A stretch of 64,000 bases of DNA from Saccharum officinarum (lineage: Eukaryota > Streptophyta > Magnoliopsida > Poales > Poaceae). The DNA is taken from contig CM036158.1 in assembly GCA_020631735.1 (NCBI GenBank), positions 85,065,421 through 85,129,420 of the forward strand. The letters are read 5' to 3'. The notes below the pieces were generated by a model, which was not told where the DNA came from, ran no database searches, and saw only the letters and a list, made by a program, of their open reading frames with translations. Below are positions 33,372 to 46,765 of the stretch, one piece after another (position 1 is the stretch's first letter; each line of letters starts with the position of its first letter). The position numbers and the translations under genes are program-made.

Positions 33372-36300
33372 ATGACGACGGGCCAGGAAGAAAAGGCGGT
33401 GGAGCACAAGGGCGGGGCGGTGGCCGGACGGCAAGGGTCGAGCGAGAACAACGACGACGCCAAGGACGGCGCACCCGAGGCGGCGGCGTGTGCGCCCAAG
33501 GCGGCTGCTGCCTTGCCGATGCCTCGCCACCGGCGGTCCAAGAGGTCTGTCTCGACACGTGCTGCCCTCGACTTCGTCTCCTTCACATATGGACTTCAAA
33601 GCTTCGTTCGGTGTTTAACTTTGCCGCCGTCTCCATTCGTGTTTCAGTGCATCTTCCGACAGGAATGCGGAGGCATGCAAGCATGGACCGTCGCGTGGCG
33701 CCGTGGAGCAATGCTGCGGCCAAGCACAGCTTGCCATCATCACTCCCTGCTCGTCCAAGGTTCGTCGTTGCTGATTACTCAACTCTTCACCGCACCACGC
33801 ACAACGGGAGGATGTGTGGATTTCTTATTACTGACGGGCTTTATTTGTGAATTCTCTGTCAGAATCAGAACCCGCTGGACGCGAGAAAGTCTTACGCGAT
33901 TCCTCCGGCGGCATGCTCAGTTCTTCACCAGGGGCCGCGAGATCAAAGGCCGAACGCGTCGCCAAACCACCGCGTCTCCCTGGAGAATGATGTGAGAAGA
34001 ACCTAAAGAAAAGCCGCCGTTTGTGTCCAGCTTTCGGATCTAGTAGGTCTGTTCGTCTGAATAACTGTTTATGAATTCTCTGGCAGGTTAGGCAGCTGCA
34101 GCTGCATTTGCATCAGGAGAGGTCTATCCGGGTCATGCTTGATCGGGCCATTGGCCGGGCGTCAAGCACATTGTCTCCTGGCCATAGGCATTTCCCAGCC
34201 CAGGTATGACTGATCGTCCATTTGCCAACTCAAAAATTTTCCTCCTGCAAGTTGCAGCTGACTCTTGCATCTCACGTGACACTCAAGTTAGCTGTAGAAT
34301 TGTTCATTTCCATGTAGAGTGCTCTCAGCACTGCCGTGGCAGCTTGCAAGCATTCAGTGGTTTATTTTGTCTGGACTGGAATGAAAATTCAGTAGTCTAA
34401 AAAGACAGCTGTGAAACCACCAGCATCGAAATCCAGGCATATATTTTTTTCTTTCTGTTTAGCATTGTCGACAGCTAGTAGTTTGATGCCAGCTAAAAGA
34501 ACAGTTGCCCAAGTCAAGAGACCATGCAAGGGAACGTGTTATGCCCCTGCTACTCAATACTACTGTTACTGTTAATGGCGTTCTTATTAGAGATTGTATA
34601 GCTGCTTATATTTTTACATGACTATGATTGTTGTATTCTCATAATCCAAGTCTGCTCTCTCTCCTGTCTCTCTAACAACCACTCTGAAGACTGACTGCTC
34701 TTCCCCACAGACAAAGGAACTGATAGCAGAGATCGAATTGCTCGAAGAGGAAATCGCCAACCGTGAACAGCATGTTCTTACTCTCTACAGAAGCATCTTC
34801 GATCAATGCATGTCTGGGCCATCGTCTGGCCAGAGTTCTGGTATTTCATCCCCTGCGCACACCAAAAGTATCACTACGAGGACAAGAAGGCAGCCAAGCA
34901 TAATATCAAGTGCATTTTGCTCATCCAAGAAGCTCCCACTTCAGCCCTTCCACATCATGGAGTCACTCTCCGAATCAGGAAGAACCAAGAATATGCTCAA
35001 GGCTAAGATCAAGCACCAATCTTTTTCAAGTGAAGCATTTGATATTCATCCTACTTCCTTCCCACCGGATCCAAAAAAGGTAATACAGACAAGCAAAGAG
35101 TTCTCCCAACAAGATCATCTAACTTACTGCAAACATTATTAACTACAAATCATATAACTTTACTGTGCTGATATGCCTGCTCTAATGCACCGTGTTTGGT
35201 CAACCAAAACTTAAAGTAGTCCTTCTGTATGCACTTTTGATGGGAGATATATAGTAGTTTTATGATTATCATGCACGTTTCGTGCTCATCACACTAGTTT
35301 CAGAAAAATGCACTATTGATACATCTCATCTAAAATTTGCACTTCTATATAATACGAATGCTTTCGAACCAGAATGGATAAACCACGCAGTAGATTGATT
35401 TTGACTTCTCTCCTTATGAAAAGCTACCTTATTCTGGGAGTGGCTCTCTTGCTCGCACTCTGAAAGATCACCTTTATCAATGCCCAAGCAAAATATCTGA
35501 AGAAATGGTTAGATGCATGGCATCCATATATTATCTTCTGCGCACGGAGGCACCAGAAAAGCCAGAAAAGGCCCGTTCACCATTCTTGTCAAGATCATCA
35601 ACAAATGTTATACTTCCTCGGAGGGTGAATGGAGAGGAAAATAGCACATCAAACAGCAAATATACAGTGGAAATAGCTTCCATATCAGTTGACAAGAATC
35701 AGATGCCAGATGTCTCTTATGCGATTACCCACTACAGGTTGGTCCAAAAATAAAATACTGCAAATTATGCCCTCAAATTTCTCCTGAAAATCGCAAGTAA
35801 CAGATTCCTTCTCTCTTGGATTTTAGATTGCTTGTGGAACAGCTTGAAAGAGTTGATCTGAGCATGTCAGAGAACAGTATTAAGTTGGCCTTCTGGATTA
35901 ACGTGTACAATTCTCTTATCATGCATGTAATGCTAGATATTCTACGGTGACTTAAGAAATTTATGTTTTATGCTTTTTTTAACCTTATTAACCTGTGTGT
36001 TATTCACTTGCAGGCGTATTTGGCATACGGGATTCCAAACAGCTCTCTGAAAAGAATGGCCCTATTTCACAAGGTGAGACGTTTCCCTGAGTAGATTTGT
36101 GATTGGCCACGAATCCTGAAATGTTCTGATCTGCTTTGACACACCATGCTGTGAATAGCTTGCCACACTCTTTTTCTGTAGATGTTAGTAACCAGTAACT
36201 CACCCTATTGCAGGCTGCCTACAATATTGGAGGACATGCCATTACCGCCAATTCCATTGAACATGCCTTGCTGTGCTTCAGATCTCCACGGATCGGTCGT

Positions 36301-37217
36301 GTATGTAGATCAGCAATTTCATCCCGAAGTTCATTTTTTGTTTGGTTATTGATGCAAAGTTAGAAAGTTGAGTTTAAAATTCTAAGCTGGGAAAATAGAA
36401 TAAAATTATGTTAGCACCTCAACTAGATCACTTAATTATGGCTATCAGTTTACTGAAATAACCCAAAGAACACTTTCATCACTATGAAAAAAAGAATAAT
36501 TTTTCAATGACATAGGATACATGACAACCTACTAAACTGACTGAGAATCCAACGAATCCATCTGCAGTGGTTCGAGTCCATTCTCTCGACGGCTATGCGG
36601 AAGAAATGCCCAGACGAGAAGCAGCTGGTCCAGCTCAAGTTCGGCCTGCAGGACTGCCAGCCTCTGGCCCTTTTCGCCCTGTGCACCGGTGCTTCGTCTG
36701 ACCCCATGGTATGTACTCTACTCACATTCTACACTGCAGTACCCCTGTTCGCTTCGCTGAAATTTGGCTTATGCTGATGTTTATACTGAAATGCTATGAG
36801 AGAAAAACATTGTTTATTCGCTGAAAAGTACCTGCTCTATCTGATACTCCATGATCTGATCTCACAATACGTTTGCAGCTGCGGGTGTACACGGCGAAGA
36901 ACGTGATGGAGGAGCTGGAGCGTGCCAAGCGAGAGTTTCTGCAGGCGACGGTGGTGGTGCGCAAGTCCAAGAAGAAGGTGTTCCTGCCGCGCCTGGTGGA
37001 GCGGTACGCGAGGGAAGCGTGCGTGGGTCCAGACGACGTCCTCCCGTGGGCGCAGTGGGAGGGGGGCGTCAGCGTCGGCCTCACCGCCGACGACCGGACA
37101 CAGCAGGTGGCCGATCAGCGCCGGCGCAAGGCCGTGCAGGCCGTCGAGTGGCTGCCGTACACCGCCAGATTCCGCTATGCCTTCGGCAGGAGCATGGTCG
37201 ACAAGCCACACTGCTAG
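33372..37217 (+). CDS. MIP1-zipper/DUF547 protein gene, copy 2 (complete, 11 coding exons)
   Basis: Exons by GT-AG sites and frame: 33372-33544, 33648-33759, 33863-33991, 34087-34203, 34711-35079, 35424-35737, 35827-35926, 36014-36073, 36214-36300, 36568-36708 and 36879-37217. They join to 1941 nt, 646 residues. The N-terminus (about 1-138) is variable and low-complexity. Residues about 139-215 form the coiled-coil 'ternary complex factor MIP1 leucine zipper' (RQLQLHLHQERSIRVMLDR, then TKELIAEIELLEEEIANREQ). DUF547 follows at about 400-540 (LLVEQLERVDLS, AFWINVYNSLIMHAYLAYG, NIGGHAITANSIEHALLCF). The C-terminus ends FGRSMVDKPHC. Arabidopsis and rice relatives are plant-specific and of unknown biochemistry. 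The frame is open throughout, unlike copy 1. Exons 1-3 lie in weakly conserved sequence and are the least certain; exons 4-11 are firm. Confidence 0.9.
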
Positions 37218-37630
37218 CTGCTTCGCATCGCATCGCACACCATCCTCGCAGCTGGTGCGTTTGGCCCGTTTCCGCTGGAGAAAAGACAAATGATCGCTGC
37301 GATGCAACGATAGTGATGGCTAGATGTAAATGTCTCGTTGATGCTGCACTGTTGGTACTATTCCGTAGCAAGCAAATGGCAAGGATGGGAGTATGGGACG
37401 AAGGGTTTGGCTAATTTTGCCCAAGGTGTACAGAAGTTGGGTTGACCACTATAATTTCAGCGGCGGGTGAGAGGGGATGACAGTTGGGGCCCTCGAGGTC
37501 CGCCTGTCAGTGGCGGGTGACAGAGGGTAGCGGGCTGGCTCTCTCTCCGCTGCGTGGCTCGAGCAGGGGGAGTTGTAACACCCTCGGTGGTACCGCGCTA
37601 CTAATGCACCAAAGCATATCATGACATTAT

Positions 37631-37874
37631 GGGTGCGTTCACTTCGCGAAAAGTAGGTGAAAAGTTACTGTAGCATCTTTCGTAGTTAATTGGCAAAATT
37701 TGTCCAATCATGGACTAACTAGGCTCAAAAGATTCGTCCCGACATTTACAGACAAACTATGCAATTAGTTATCTTTTTTACCTACATTTAATGCTCCATG
37801 CATGCGTCGAAAGATTTGATGTGATGGGTGGAAGAGGAAATATTTTGGGTTGGGATGGGGAAGTGAACAAGGCC
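37631..37874. mobile_element. Tourist-like MITE, copy 2
   Basis: Counterpart of 2921-3164 with the same inverted ends (GGGTGCGTTCACTT and AAGTGAACAAGGCC) and only a few substitutions. Confidence 0.75.
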
Positions 37875-38309
37875 TGTCTCTATGTGATTTTGCATGGGTT
37901 CAGGTGCGTAGAATCAGTTAGTAACTTAAAAGAACTAATCGAAATGTTGAAATGGAAGTTAACGTGATATCCCTTGTTATATCAATTAAGGTGGCAAACT
38001 AATTTTTATTGAACAAAAATACTATAGGACAGATATGTGAACCTTAAATAAAGTTTGTAGTGTGAACTTCGTAGACGATGATGCAACGATCGTCGTAGCA
38101 AGGTGTCATGGCTAGCTGATAGTTCTAGTAGCTCGAATATTGAACTTGTAACAAAAATCAGCTCAAGACTTAAGCGCGACTTTCAAGTCTATAAACAGCT
38201 TGATGAGGCCATGTTCGGGCAATTGTTGTGCTTAAGTTTGTTAGTAGATTGTGTCGTGGTTTAGCTTGGTAGTTAGCCCTAGGTACCCTCTCAGGTATGA
38301 TATAGTTGG

Positions 38310-41300
38310 CTGAGCTCGATCAAGTTTGGTTAGTGGGTACATGCGCTTTAAAAATCGTGCACGATCTTTGTCTTGGTTGTCAGCCTCGGCAAGCACGGTC
38401 ACCCTGTGGGCCACCGTTGCCGCGTGCCTAGCCACGCGTCGCGCTGGGCTGGCCCAGTCCGTCCTGGCCTGGCTGTGGTTGGCCGCTACCCCGCGCTGTC
38501 CCGCGCCACCCCGTGCTGCCCCACACTGCCTCGCTGTCCTCCCCACGTTGCGCGCGTCGAGGTCAACTCGACGTCGCGTCCGTGCTCTGGCCCAGCGCCG
38601 CTATTGGCTAGCCGACCACTTGCTCACGCACGACACGCTACTCCACCGCCAGCTCACGCACACCTTGGTGACTTTCTGCCCCCTCCCTAGGCCGCGGATG
38701 TGACCTGAGCGCTGACACATCTCCCCCCCTCTTCCCCTGTCCACCATGGATATAGGGCCCCTGCAGACGAGTTGGTCGGGAGAGACCACCATCATCCAAT
38801 CACCTGTGTCCTTGGTCGGGAGAGACCACCATCGTCCCTGCCCCACCCCGAGCTTGGTCTCACCGTTCTCCAATTGGAGTTTTTCCCTCCCGCCATGATT
38901 TTAAGGCCGAGCTCGGCCGTGGACCGCGGTAGCCCAACCCGTTCGCCTCAAACCCCGATTGGTTGCATAGCTAGGCTGGTCACCACCTCTGCCCCACCCT
39001 GCGCACTACCGCGGAGCCCCCACCGCCCTCTCGTCGTTGCTGACGTGTCCACGCCGCTGCGGAGTGCCACCGCGCCAGTTGGGTCACGCGTGGTCGGCTC
39101 AGCTCGGGCGGTCTCCGGCCATCCCGTCGCTGCGGTCGGGTCTGGGGTGGATCACTAGAGCTCATCGCCCCCTTTTGCCACTCTCGCAGCGTCCCTGCTC
39201 ACCGGAACGCTAGCACTGCTCTTGCCGGTTGGTCACTGTCGTGGGGAGGCCGCGCTACCCCGTCTCCGGCCTCCAAACCGCTGCCCCGTGCCTCGCATCT
39301 GCGCCTAGGTGAGCGTCTCCCCCTCATGTACACTATAGAGGCTTCCCGTTGGCCGGCGTAACCGGCCAGTGCCGGCCAACGCCGCGCTGGCGTGCGGAGG
39401 AGTGTCGAGGACCTCCCCGATGTAAAGATAGGAGTGTGCGAGGGTGTTCATGCATATGTTCTGAGTGTGTGAATAGGGAGCATAGTGGTCGCGCGATTAC
39501 CGGTTTGTTTGAGGGTGTTTCTGCAAAACGCCGGGGCGCGCACGGGCTCTCCCACCTGGGCCGCGTCCGCGCATGGGCCGTGCCCGCGTGGGCCGCCTTA
39601 TGTGGTTGGGTCATGGGTGCAGGCGCTGAAAGTCCCTAGTTTGGTTTTGGCTAATTGATGAAACCTAGGACTAACCTTTGTATCTAAGTGGATGATTTAG
39701 ATAAAGGTGGTCATTGAATATGAGACATGACATTGACTCATGTGGCCAAGATGATGAAGACCAAGATGATGCTTGGCTCGATGGATCGGTTGTGAAGGTG
39801 AAGGGCAAGTTGAGGCTTCGAAGCGAAGGACCATGCGATGGTGAAGCTTGAGCAAGACTTGGCGCCGACGGACCGATGCAACGGTGAAGAGCAAGTGAAG
39901 TCAAGGTCGACGGATCGATACGGTCATGTGATGATATGAAGTGGATCATATCTTTTAGAAAAATAAAATGGGCTCAAGGCAAAGGTATAACCATAGGACC
40001 ATTTTGTTTTGCACTCAAGACACCATAGAGGGTGTGAGTGGTTTAGGATCGATAGCCGAACTATTAAGAGGAAAAGTCTTATCGGTTATTCGATGCACGG
40101 GTGCCACTAGGTGAATTCATGAAGTGCATTGCATGTAGGGCCTAGTGAGCTAACTGGAAAACCTTCGAAAATGATTATGAAATGCCTATTTTCCACTACG
40201 CCGGAAGTCAGAAAAGAAACAGAGGCGAACGGAGGTCACAGAGGTGACCGGACGCTGCACCGGACGCGGTCATGGTATGACCGGACGCGTCTGGTCAGTT
40301 CAATGCAGCAGTTAGGCGCACGGGTGTCAGGGTTTGCAACCGGCGCGTCCGGTCACTCGCGGGACCGACACGTCCGGTCAGGCGCCCAGAGAAAACTGAA
40401 GTTCGCAAGGTCGATCGGACGCGCGGTGCGTCCAGTCACACGTGATCGGACGCGTCCGGTCATTAAGGGAGCTTACTGGACTCCAACCGGACGCTGGCAC
40501 TATCACGTCCGGTCGTTGCCTGGAGCGTGTCCAGTCGATGCTTCGCAGGCTCGCGGTACTGTGCAATCGGCGCGTCCGGTCGTTGCATTTGACCGTTGGG
40601 GCACAGTAACTGTTGGAGGATCGGACGCGGTTGAGCACGTCCGGTCATCCCGAAAAACATCCAGTGAAGGGGTACAACGGCTCTATTCGTTTGGGATGCT
40701 TATAAATACTTGTTGGCCGGCCCTTGGTGAGGTCTCTCGTGATTTCTAACACCCTTGTGCATCCTTTGAGCTAGAGCTTCTCCCTCCCACTCATCTCTCT
40801 TGCTTGATTGCAAATCAAAAGTGAGATTGAGTGATCCCAAAGTGCATTGCATAGCTTGAGGGCATCTAGTGGCACTTGTGGGTGGTTTAGCCGGTGGATC
40901 TCTTGTTACTCTTGGAGAGTACCGCTCCTAGCCGGCTTAGAGATTGTTGGAGGCATTGGCAAGAGAAGGAGATTGTTCTTGGCCACCTCCGGTTGATTAT
41001 AAGAGGTTCTTGTGCTTTCCTCGGCGGAGCACCAAAAGCAACTCTAGTGGATTGCGCGTGTCATTGAGTTACCTCACTTGAGAGTGGTGTCTTGTGGTGC
41101 CTTGCGGGGCGTTCCTTGAGAGGCAAGTGACTTGAGGGTCACACCGAGGAACCATCTAAGTGTTGGTCGACACAACCGGTGACGTAGCTTGTCGGTGCAC
41201 AAGTGAACACCGGGTGAATAAAAATATTGTGTCTCTTGTCTCCCGGTGATTGGTCTTTATATTGTGTTGTTGTCAATATTGATTGATTGTATATCATCTT

Positions 41301-43092
41301 GGTGATTGGTAACATCTTCACTCCACCGTCGGTATAAGATTCACAATCCTCTCTCTCGTATTTATATTTACTAGTTATCTTGTGTAGCTCTAGTGTTAGC
41401 CTTTGCTAGTAGTTGTTAGCTTGCTCTCTAGTGTAAGTTTAGTGACTTAGCCCTTGTGTGAACTAGAGTTCATAATCTACTAGACTTGTGGTTAAGAGGC
41501 TTGCATCACTACCGTAGGCTAAGCAAAACTCGCTTTACGCCGTTTGTTATTCTAACAAGTTTGCTTAGTGTTTATTGTAGATTTTTTATATGCTATTCAC
41601 CCCCCCTCTAGCCATCTAGGACCTTACGGGCGCACGCTGCGCGCGGCTGGGCCGCCTCGTGCGGGCCGAGCCGAGGAATAGGGTTTTCCTTTTTTCTAGC
41701 AAATTAAGTATTGGTTTGTAAATTAGTTTCTAAGCTAAACTTTGATGATTTTAAACGACTCATGTAGATGTCAAAAATTTGTGGAACAACTTTAGTAAGT
41801 TCATAAATTCATGGTCTACCTAATGGTATAATTAGCTTATAGGTTCCTGCGTTGATGCCAAGGTATATTAAATCGGTTCGAAATGGTTAATATTATTCGG
41901 ATAATAATTGTAGGAAATTTTGTGGCAAATCGGTAGTAGTTTTGATCGTGAAATTTTTGTGGTAGCCTCATTGTAGTATCATGTGCTTGTTGTAGATTCC
42001 GTGGCACTAGTTGAGGTCATTTTATGTGGTAGCTAAATAGCCGCTAAAACAAATGTAAATAAAAAGCATAATATCGGCTTGTAAAATGAATGCAACCGCA
42101 GAACGAGATGGATATCTTGCTTGATGAAGTTCAAAGATGGCTTGCTACCTTAGTCGTTAGAGCTAGCTTTGTAGCTTAGTGTGTGTGTTGCATTCTAAGA
42201 GTTGTTGTTGCCTTAATACTAAATGTTACATCATTATCGCATGCATGTAGAGAATGACCTGGTGGAGTTCGGGACCGCTGATGATCAGGAGTACGAGGAG
42301 ATCGTCGAAGAGTACGAGAAGGAGATCTTCATGCCGAAGGAGTTCCAGGAGCCGCCCGTGACTGACGCTACTGACCTTGCTCATGCCCAAGGCAAGCCTC
42401 GGTGCATAACCCATATTTTTTATAATCATTATATTTATATATGGTGCATTTACATGGCAAAAATTTTGTGATACCCACATGCATACATACATACATGTGT
42501 GTGTGTGATATTGAGAGCTTAGGGCTTCCAATAGTTATAAGAAGCCCTGACCAAACTTAGCGGGTCTGGTTCCACCAAACCACCTCCCCACCAGCCCAAC
42601 CGAACTAGCCCACCAAGCCCACCTTTTCGGGCCCTATATATGCCTCCAAACCCTAATCCCCTGATCCCCACCACCCCTGGCGGCACCTCTCCTCCGTCCC
42701 CATTGGCGGCACCTGGTGGCAGCACGGGCAGCCCCACGTGCGGCGCACACGGCGGCCCCTTCTCCGATCCGCTCCATCACCGACCGTTGGCGCACGGCCC
42801 CACCCCTTCCCTGACCCACGGTGGCACGGCCCCGCTCCTCCCTAGGCCGGCGGCGCGTCCCGGCCTCTTCCCTGACCCGTGGCAGCACACCCCCGCTGCT
42901 TCCGTGGTCAGTGGCGCGCGGCTTTCTCTCCACCGGTGGCCACGGCCCCTTCGCCCACCAGCAGCTTCGGCGGCGTCGGCCCTTTCCCGCCCCAGGACCT
43001 ACCAACAGTGGCGGCGCTAGTGACGGCCCCCTTCCTGGTGGCTTCCAGATCGAGCGGCGACCCCGTGGAGGCCACCCCACGGCGGCGCTAAA
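38310..43092. repeat. GC-rich repeat-derived tract, copy 2
   Basis: Counterpart of 3600-8360, again interrupted by a 2-kb repeat (39627-41626). It includes the acidic 82-codon ORF at 42223-42471 and the TATA-like motif near 42636. One or two small indels alter the composition-driven ORFs (for example near 39080), which argues against coding constraint. Confidence 0.45.
39627..41626 (+). repeat. 2-kb palindrome-array repeat, copy 2, forward
   Basis: Counterpart of 4918-6891. Within the CCGGACGCGTCCGG block it has about 43 extra bases near 40410-40465 and lacks 24 bases near 40640 relative to copy 1. This is expansion and contraction between repeat units. Confidence 0.6.
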
Positions 43093-45132
43093 AGGTCTTG
43101 ATGGCTAGAGGGGGTGAATAGCGTAATAAAACTTTCTACAAAATGTGCTAGACAATTTAATTAGCAAAAACAAATAGCGAGAAGCGAGTTTTGCCTAGCC
43201 TATGTAGTGTTGCAAGCCACCTATCCAAAAGACAATTCTAATATATTTCACTCAACCGCACAAGTCAAACCGCAAGAGGTAAACTAGAAGGCTACTCTAC
43301 TCAAGCTACTAAGCACCAGAGAAAACAACTAAGTACTTGAAATGTAATACAAGAGTAGGGTAAGAAATATTTCACCGAGGGCGATGAATTGAGCCAACCA
43401 ATCAATAATTCCAAGTGATGATATTCAAGATAACCAATCCACCGAGACAAATCAATCACAATCAATGAAGTGAAGACACGATGATTTATCCTGAGGTTCA
43501 CGTGCTTGCCGGCACGCTAGTCCCCGTTGTGTCCCCCTACACCACGTGGTTCGGTGGCTAATCGAAATCACACACCGAGCCTCTCAAAAGGCGCCACAAG
43601 AACCTACCAAATGGTGAGAAGTTCTGACACGAGCAATCCACTAGAGTAGGAATTCGGCGCTCCACCGGGGAACCACGATAACCCCTCACAACAAGCTCAC
43701 CGGAGCCAGCCATGAACAATCACCGACACATGTCGGACCTTCACCGCTGCTCCAAGCCATCTAAGTGGCGGCAACCACCAAGAGAAACAAGAATCCCGCA
43801 GCAAATGAACACCCAAGTGCCAACTAGATGCAAACTCACAAACAAATGCACTTGAGATCACTCAATCTCGCTTTGATTAGGCAAACAAGCAAGGGAGATG
43901 AGTGGGAGGGCGTGTGCTCAGCTCAAAGGAGTGCTAGAATGATCAACAAGCCAAGAGAGACTCCAAAGAGCCGGCCAACAAGTATTTATAGACGTCCCCA
44001 ACAAGAACTAGCCGTTAGGCACTTGATTCTGCTGCAGCCGTGCTGACCGGACGCGCTGGTCAAACTGACCGGACACGCAGGTGCACACACTACCCATGCG
44101 CGAAGCACGACCGGACGCGCTGGTCCCGTGACCGACCGGACACGCTGGTCAAGCCGAGCAACGCTCCAGCGAGTCAGCGACCGGACGCGCACGCTAGACG
44201 AACCGAACGCCACAGTGACAGCGTCCGGTCATTTCCAGTAAGCCTCCACGCGTGACCGGACGCGTCCGGTTGATCATGACCGGATGCGCCACCGTGTCCG
44301 ATCACAAGACCGAGACGCGCGCAAACACTGACACCGATCGGACGCGCTGCAGAACAGACCGGACACGTTACACCCGGCGTCTGGTTTGAGTCCAGTAAGC
44401 ACCCACCACGACTGGACGCGTCCGATCGTTCATGACCGGACTCGCCACCGCGTCCAGTTAGCTTTTGGCTGATTCTGCTCCACGTCATGTTAACCGCTAA
44501 CACTGATCGGACGCGTCCGGTTACGTTGAGGCCGCGTCCGGTTCAGCGTCCGGTCACCTCTGTGACCTACGTTCGCCTCCGTTTCTTCGCGTCCGGCGCA
44601 GTGGAAAATAGGCGTTTCATTTCCCGAAAAGCGCTGAATCCCGCCGAGCTTGGAACCCAAACCCCATCTCTACCTCTCAAACTCCACCGCCTTCGCAAAT
44701 GTGCTAATATCACCAAGTGTACATCATCATGTGCATGTGTGTTAACATTTTCATAATCATTTTTGAGGCGTTAGGTTAGCTCTCCACTAGATCTAAATGC
44801 ATATGCAAATGAATTTTCATCTAGTGGCACTTAAGTGATCAATAGCCCCGGAAATTCCCCTCTTTATAGTACGGCTATCGATCCTAAATGTGATCACACC
44901 CTCTAGATGTCTTGATCACCAAAATGCAAAAACTCTGTTGATACCTTTGCCTTGAGCTCCATAGGGTTGCACCTTGTTCCTCCATCACCATGGTAAGCAC
45001 TTCATCATCCACACTTGATCATCATGCTTCACCATGCTATGTGCTAATCATCCTTTGCTACATACAATCTTAAGCACATGATTAGCACTTGGGCATTGTC
45101 ACTAATTACCAACACCAAACATAGAGCTTTCA
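43093..45132 (-). repeat. 2-kb palindrome-array repeat, copy 2, reverse
   Basis: Counterpart of 8361-10419. The termini are conserved; a short stretch near 44645 (after GAATCCCGCC) differs by a replacement of about 20 bp. Confidence 0.6.
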
Positions 45133-46313
45133 GTCTCTGTTTTTATGCAGTAACGAACTGGTTTTAATTTACTCAACCACTGTTTTTATGGATCATCATG
45201 ACAAAAACGTTTCTACGCAGTCAGACATATGATTTTATGCATCTTATTGGTTGGGTCTCTAGGTCCCCACCTGCGCATGTCAGGCCAGTTGCATGCGTGT
45301 CAGCTGGTTGGAGGGTCGGTGGGGTGGCTGGCTGGGGCTTTCAATAGTTATTGGCAGGCCAGGGCTCCCAATAGTTCGACTATATATATATACTAGTTGA
45401 GATTTAGCCATACGGGTAAACCATATGCAAAATCTCATGACATGCAATAAATATTGAAATTAGACCAATATCAAGCAATCTAATATTATTATTAAGAATA
45501 GTGGTCTCTTTATTACTCTTGTTACCCCATTGGCAGCCACAAATAGTAAGAACGCATTCCTTCGTCTCTTGTAACACAACCAACTTCTCCCCAAATGCCA
45601 TGTAGCAAGATTATAACAACAAAATTATGCGTATGACTTATATATATATGTGCACGGGTGCTATTCAATTGGCGCCACCAAGAATACACTCAAACAAAAA
45701 AAATCTAACTCCATTCAACTTTAGTTGTTCTTTTGCTAAAGCACCATATATTTCCAATATGCATATTCATTTAAAACTATATATGACACACGTGCTCACA
45801 AGTTTTTCTCTATGACAATGAAAAAAATAATTTGCTCATAACAATGAGAAGAAATGGCACAGCCACTCTCTAAATTAAGATATGTTACGAAGGTAATTTG
45901 AAACTTTCAATTAAGCAAATATGTACATGGGCTAGCACACCCCCCCCCCCCCACACACACACACACAAAAAAAAACACAGTAAAGACATTTTAATACTTG
46001 TAAATATTTCAACTACACAGCCATAAAAATAATTATTTCACCCATTTTTAATAATAAACTTGTGTATTTTTTGTTGTTGTGGATACTAAATACATATACA
46101 AAAGTATTGAAAAAGCGATTGAGGCATACACGTTATATATATTTATCACATTTATGATGTGTCATCGTATTGTCCGGTCCCCTTAATCAAAAGTCCTGGT
46201 TCCGCCATTGGTTGTGTGCCCTGCTAGCGAGATTCAAGCAGGCACAGCACGGCACGAAATACATGAAAGCTTAAAAGACTATACTGCCAAACTATTGTGC
46301 GACCGCTGAGCCA
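45133..46313. other. AT-rich intergenic stretch, copy 2
   Basis: Counterpart of 10420-11635. The (TA)n runs are shorter than in copy 1 and the C/CA tract at 45940-45967 differs. No gene is seen. Confidence 0.5.
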
Positions 46314-46765
46314 TCAGAACTGCCAAGTTCGAGTGACCGGCTTGCATCCACTGCTCGAGCTCATCGACGACGCTTTTGCCCATCTGCATTGGGTTCTTGT
46401 TCTTGTTTGTGAAAATTCTGGTGTCTCTCTCTCTTTCCACAGCCACCAAGCGACGAGCAAGACAACTGAGTCAAAGGCCAGCCTGAACACGTTACCGAGT
46501 CGCGACCTCTCATGCAGCCACCAAGTCGTCATCTGCTTCCGGTGTCAATGGCCCCAACCCGAGCGCCTCCAAGATTAGGAACCACACCTGCCTGCTGAAT
46601 GGGCATCATATCCCAATAGCAAATGGCCTACCGTTTCCGCTGTCTAGTCACAGAATGTGCAGGCGTCGGAATCCTGCAGTCCGTGTCTCCAACGCCGTTC
46701 CGCCGTCCAAATTCGCTTGTGCAGGCACACCCAGAAGAAGAATTTGATCTTTCCTGGTGCCTTCA
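46314..46765 (-). pseudogene. LINE zf-RVT fragment, copy 2
   Basis: Same decayed zf-RVT sequence as 11636-12085, including LLVAWWLWKERE and the stop after the DACTFC segment. The shared lesions show it was dead before the copies separated. Confidence 0.7.

Noticed and set aside
33254..33599. Minus-strand ORFs opposite DUF547 exon 1
   Set aside because: They are shadows of the GC-rich first exon; the plus-strand frame continues through a consistent chain of GT-AG exons.
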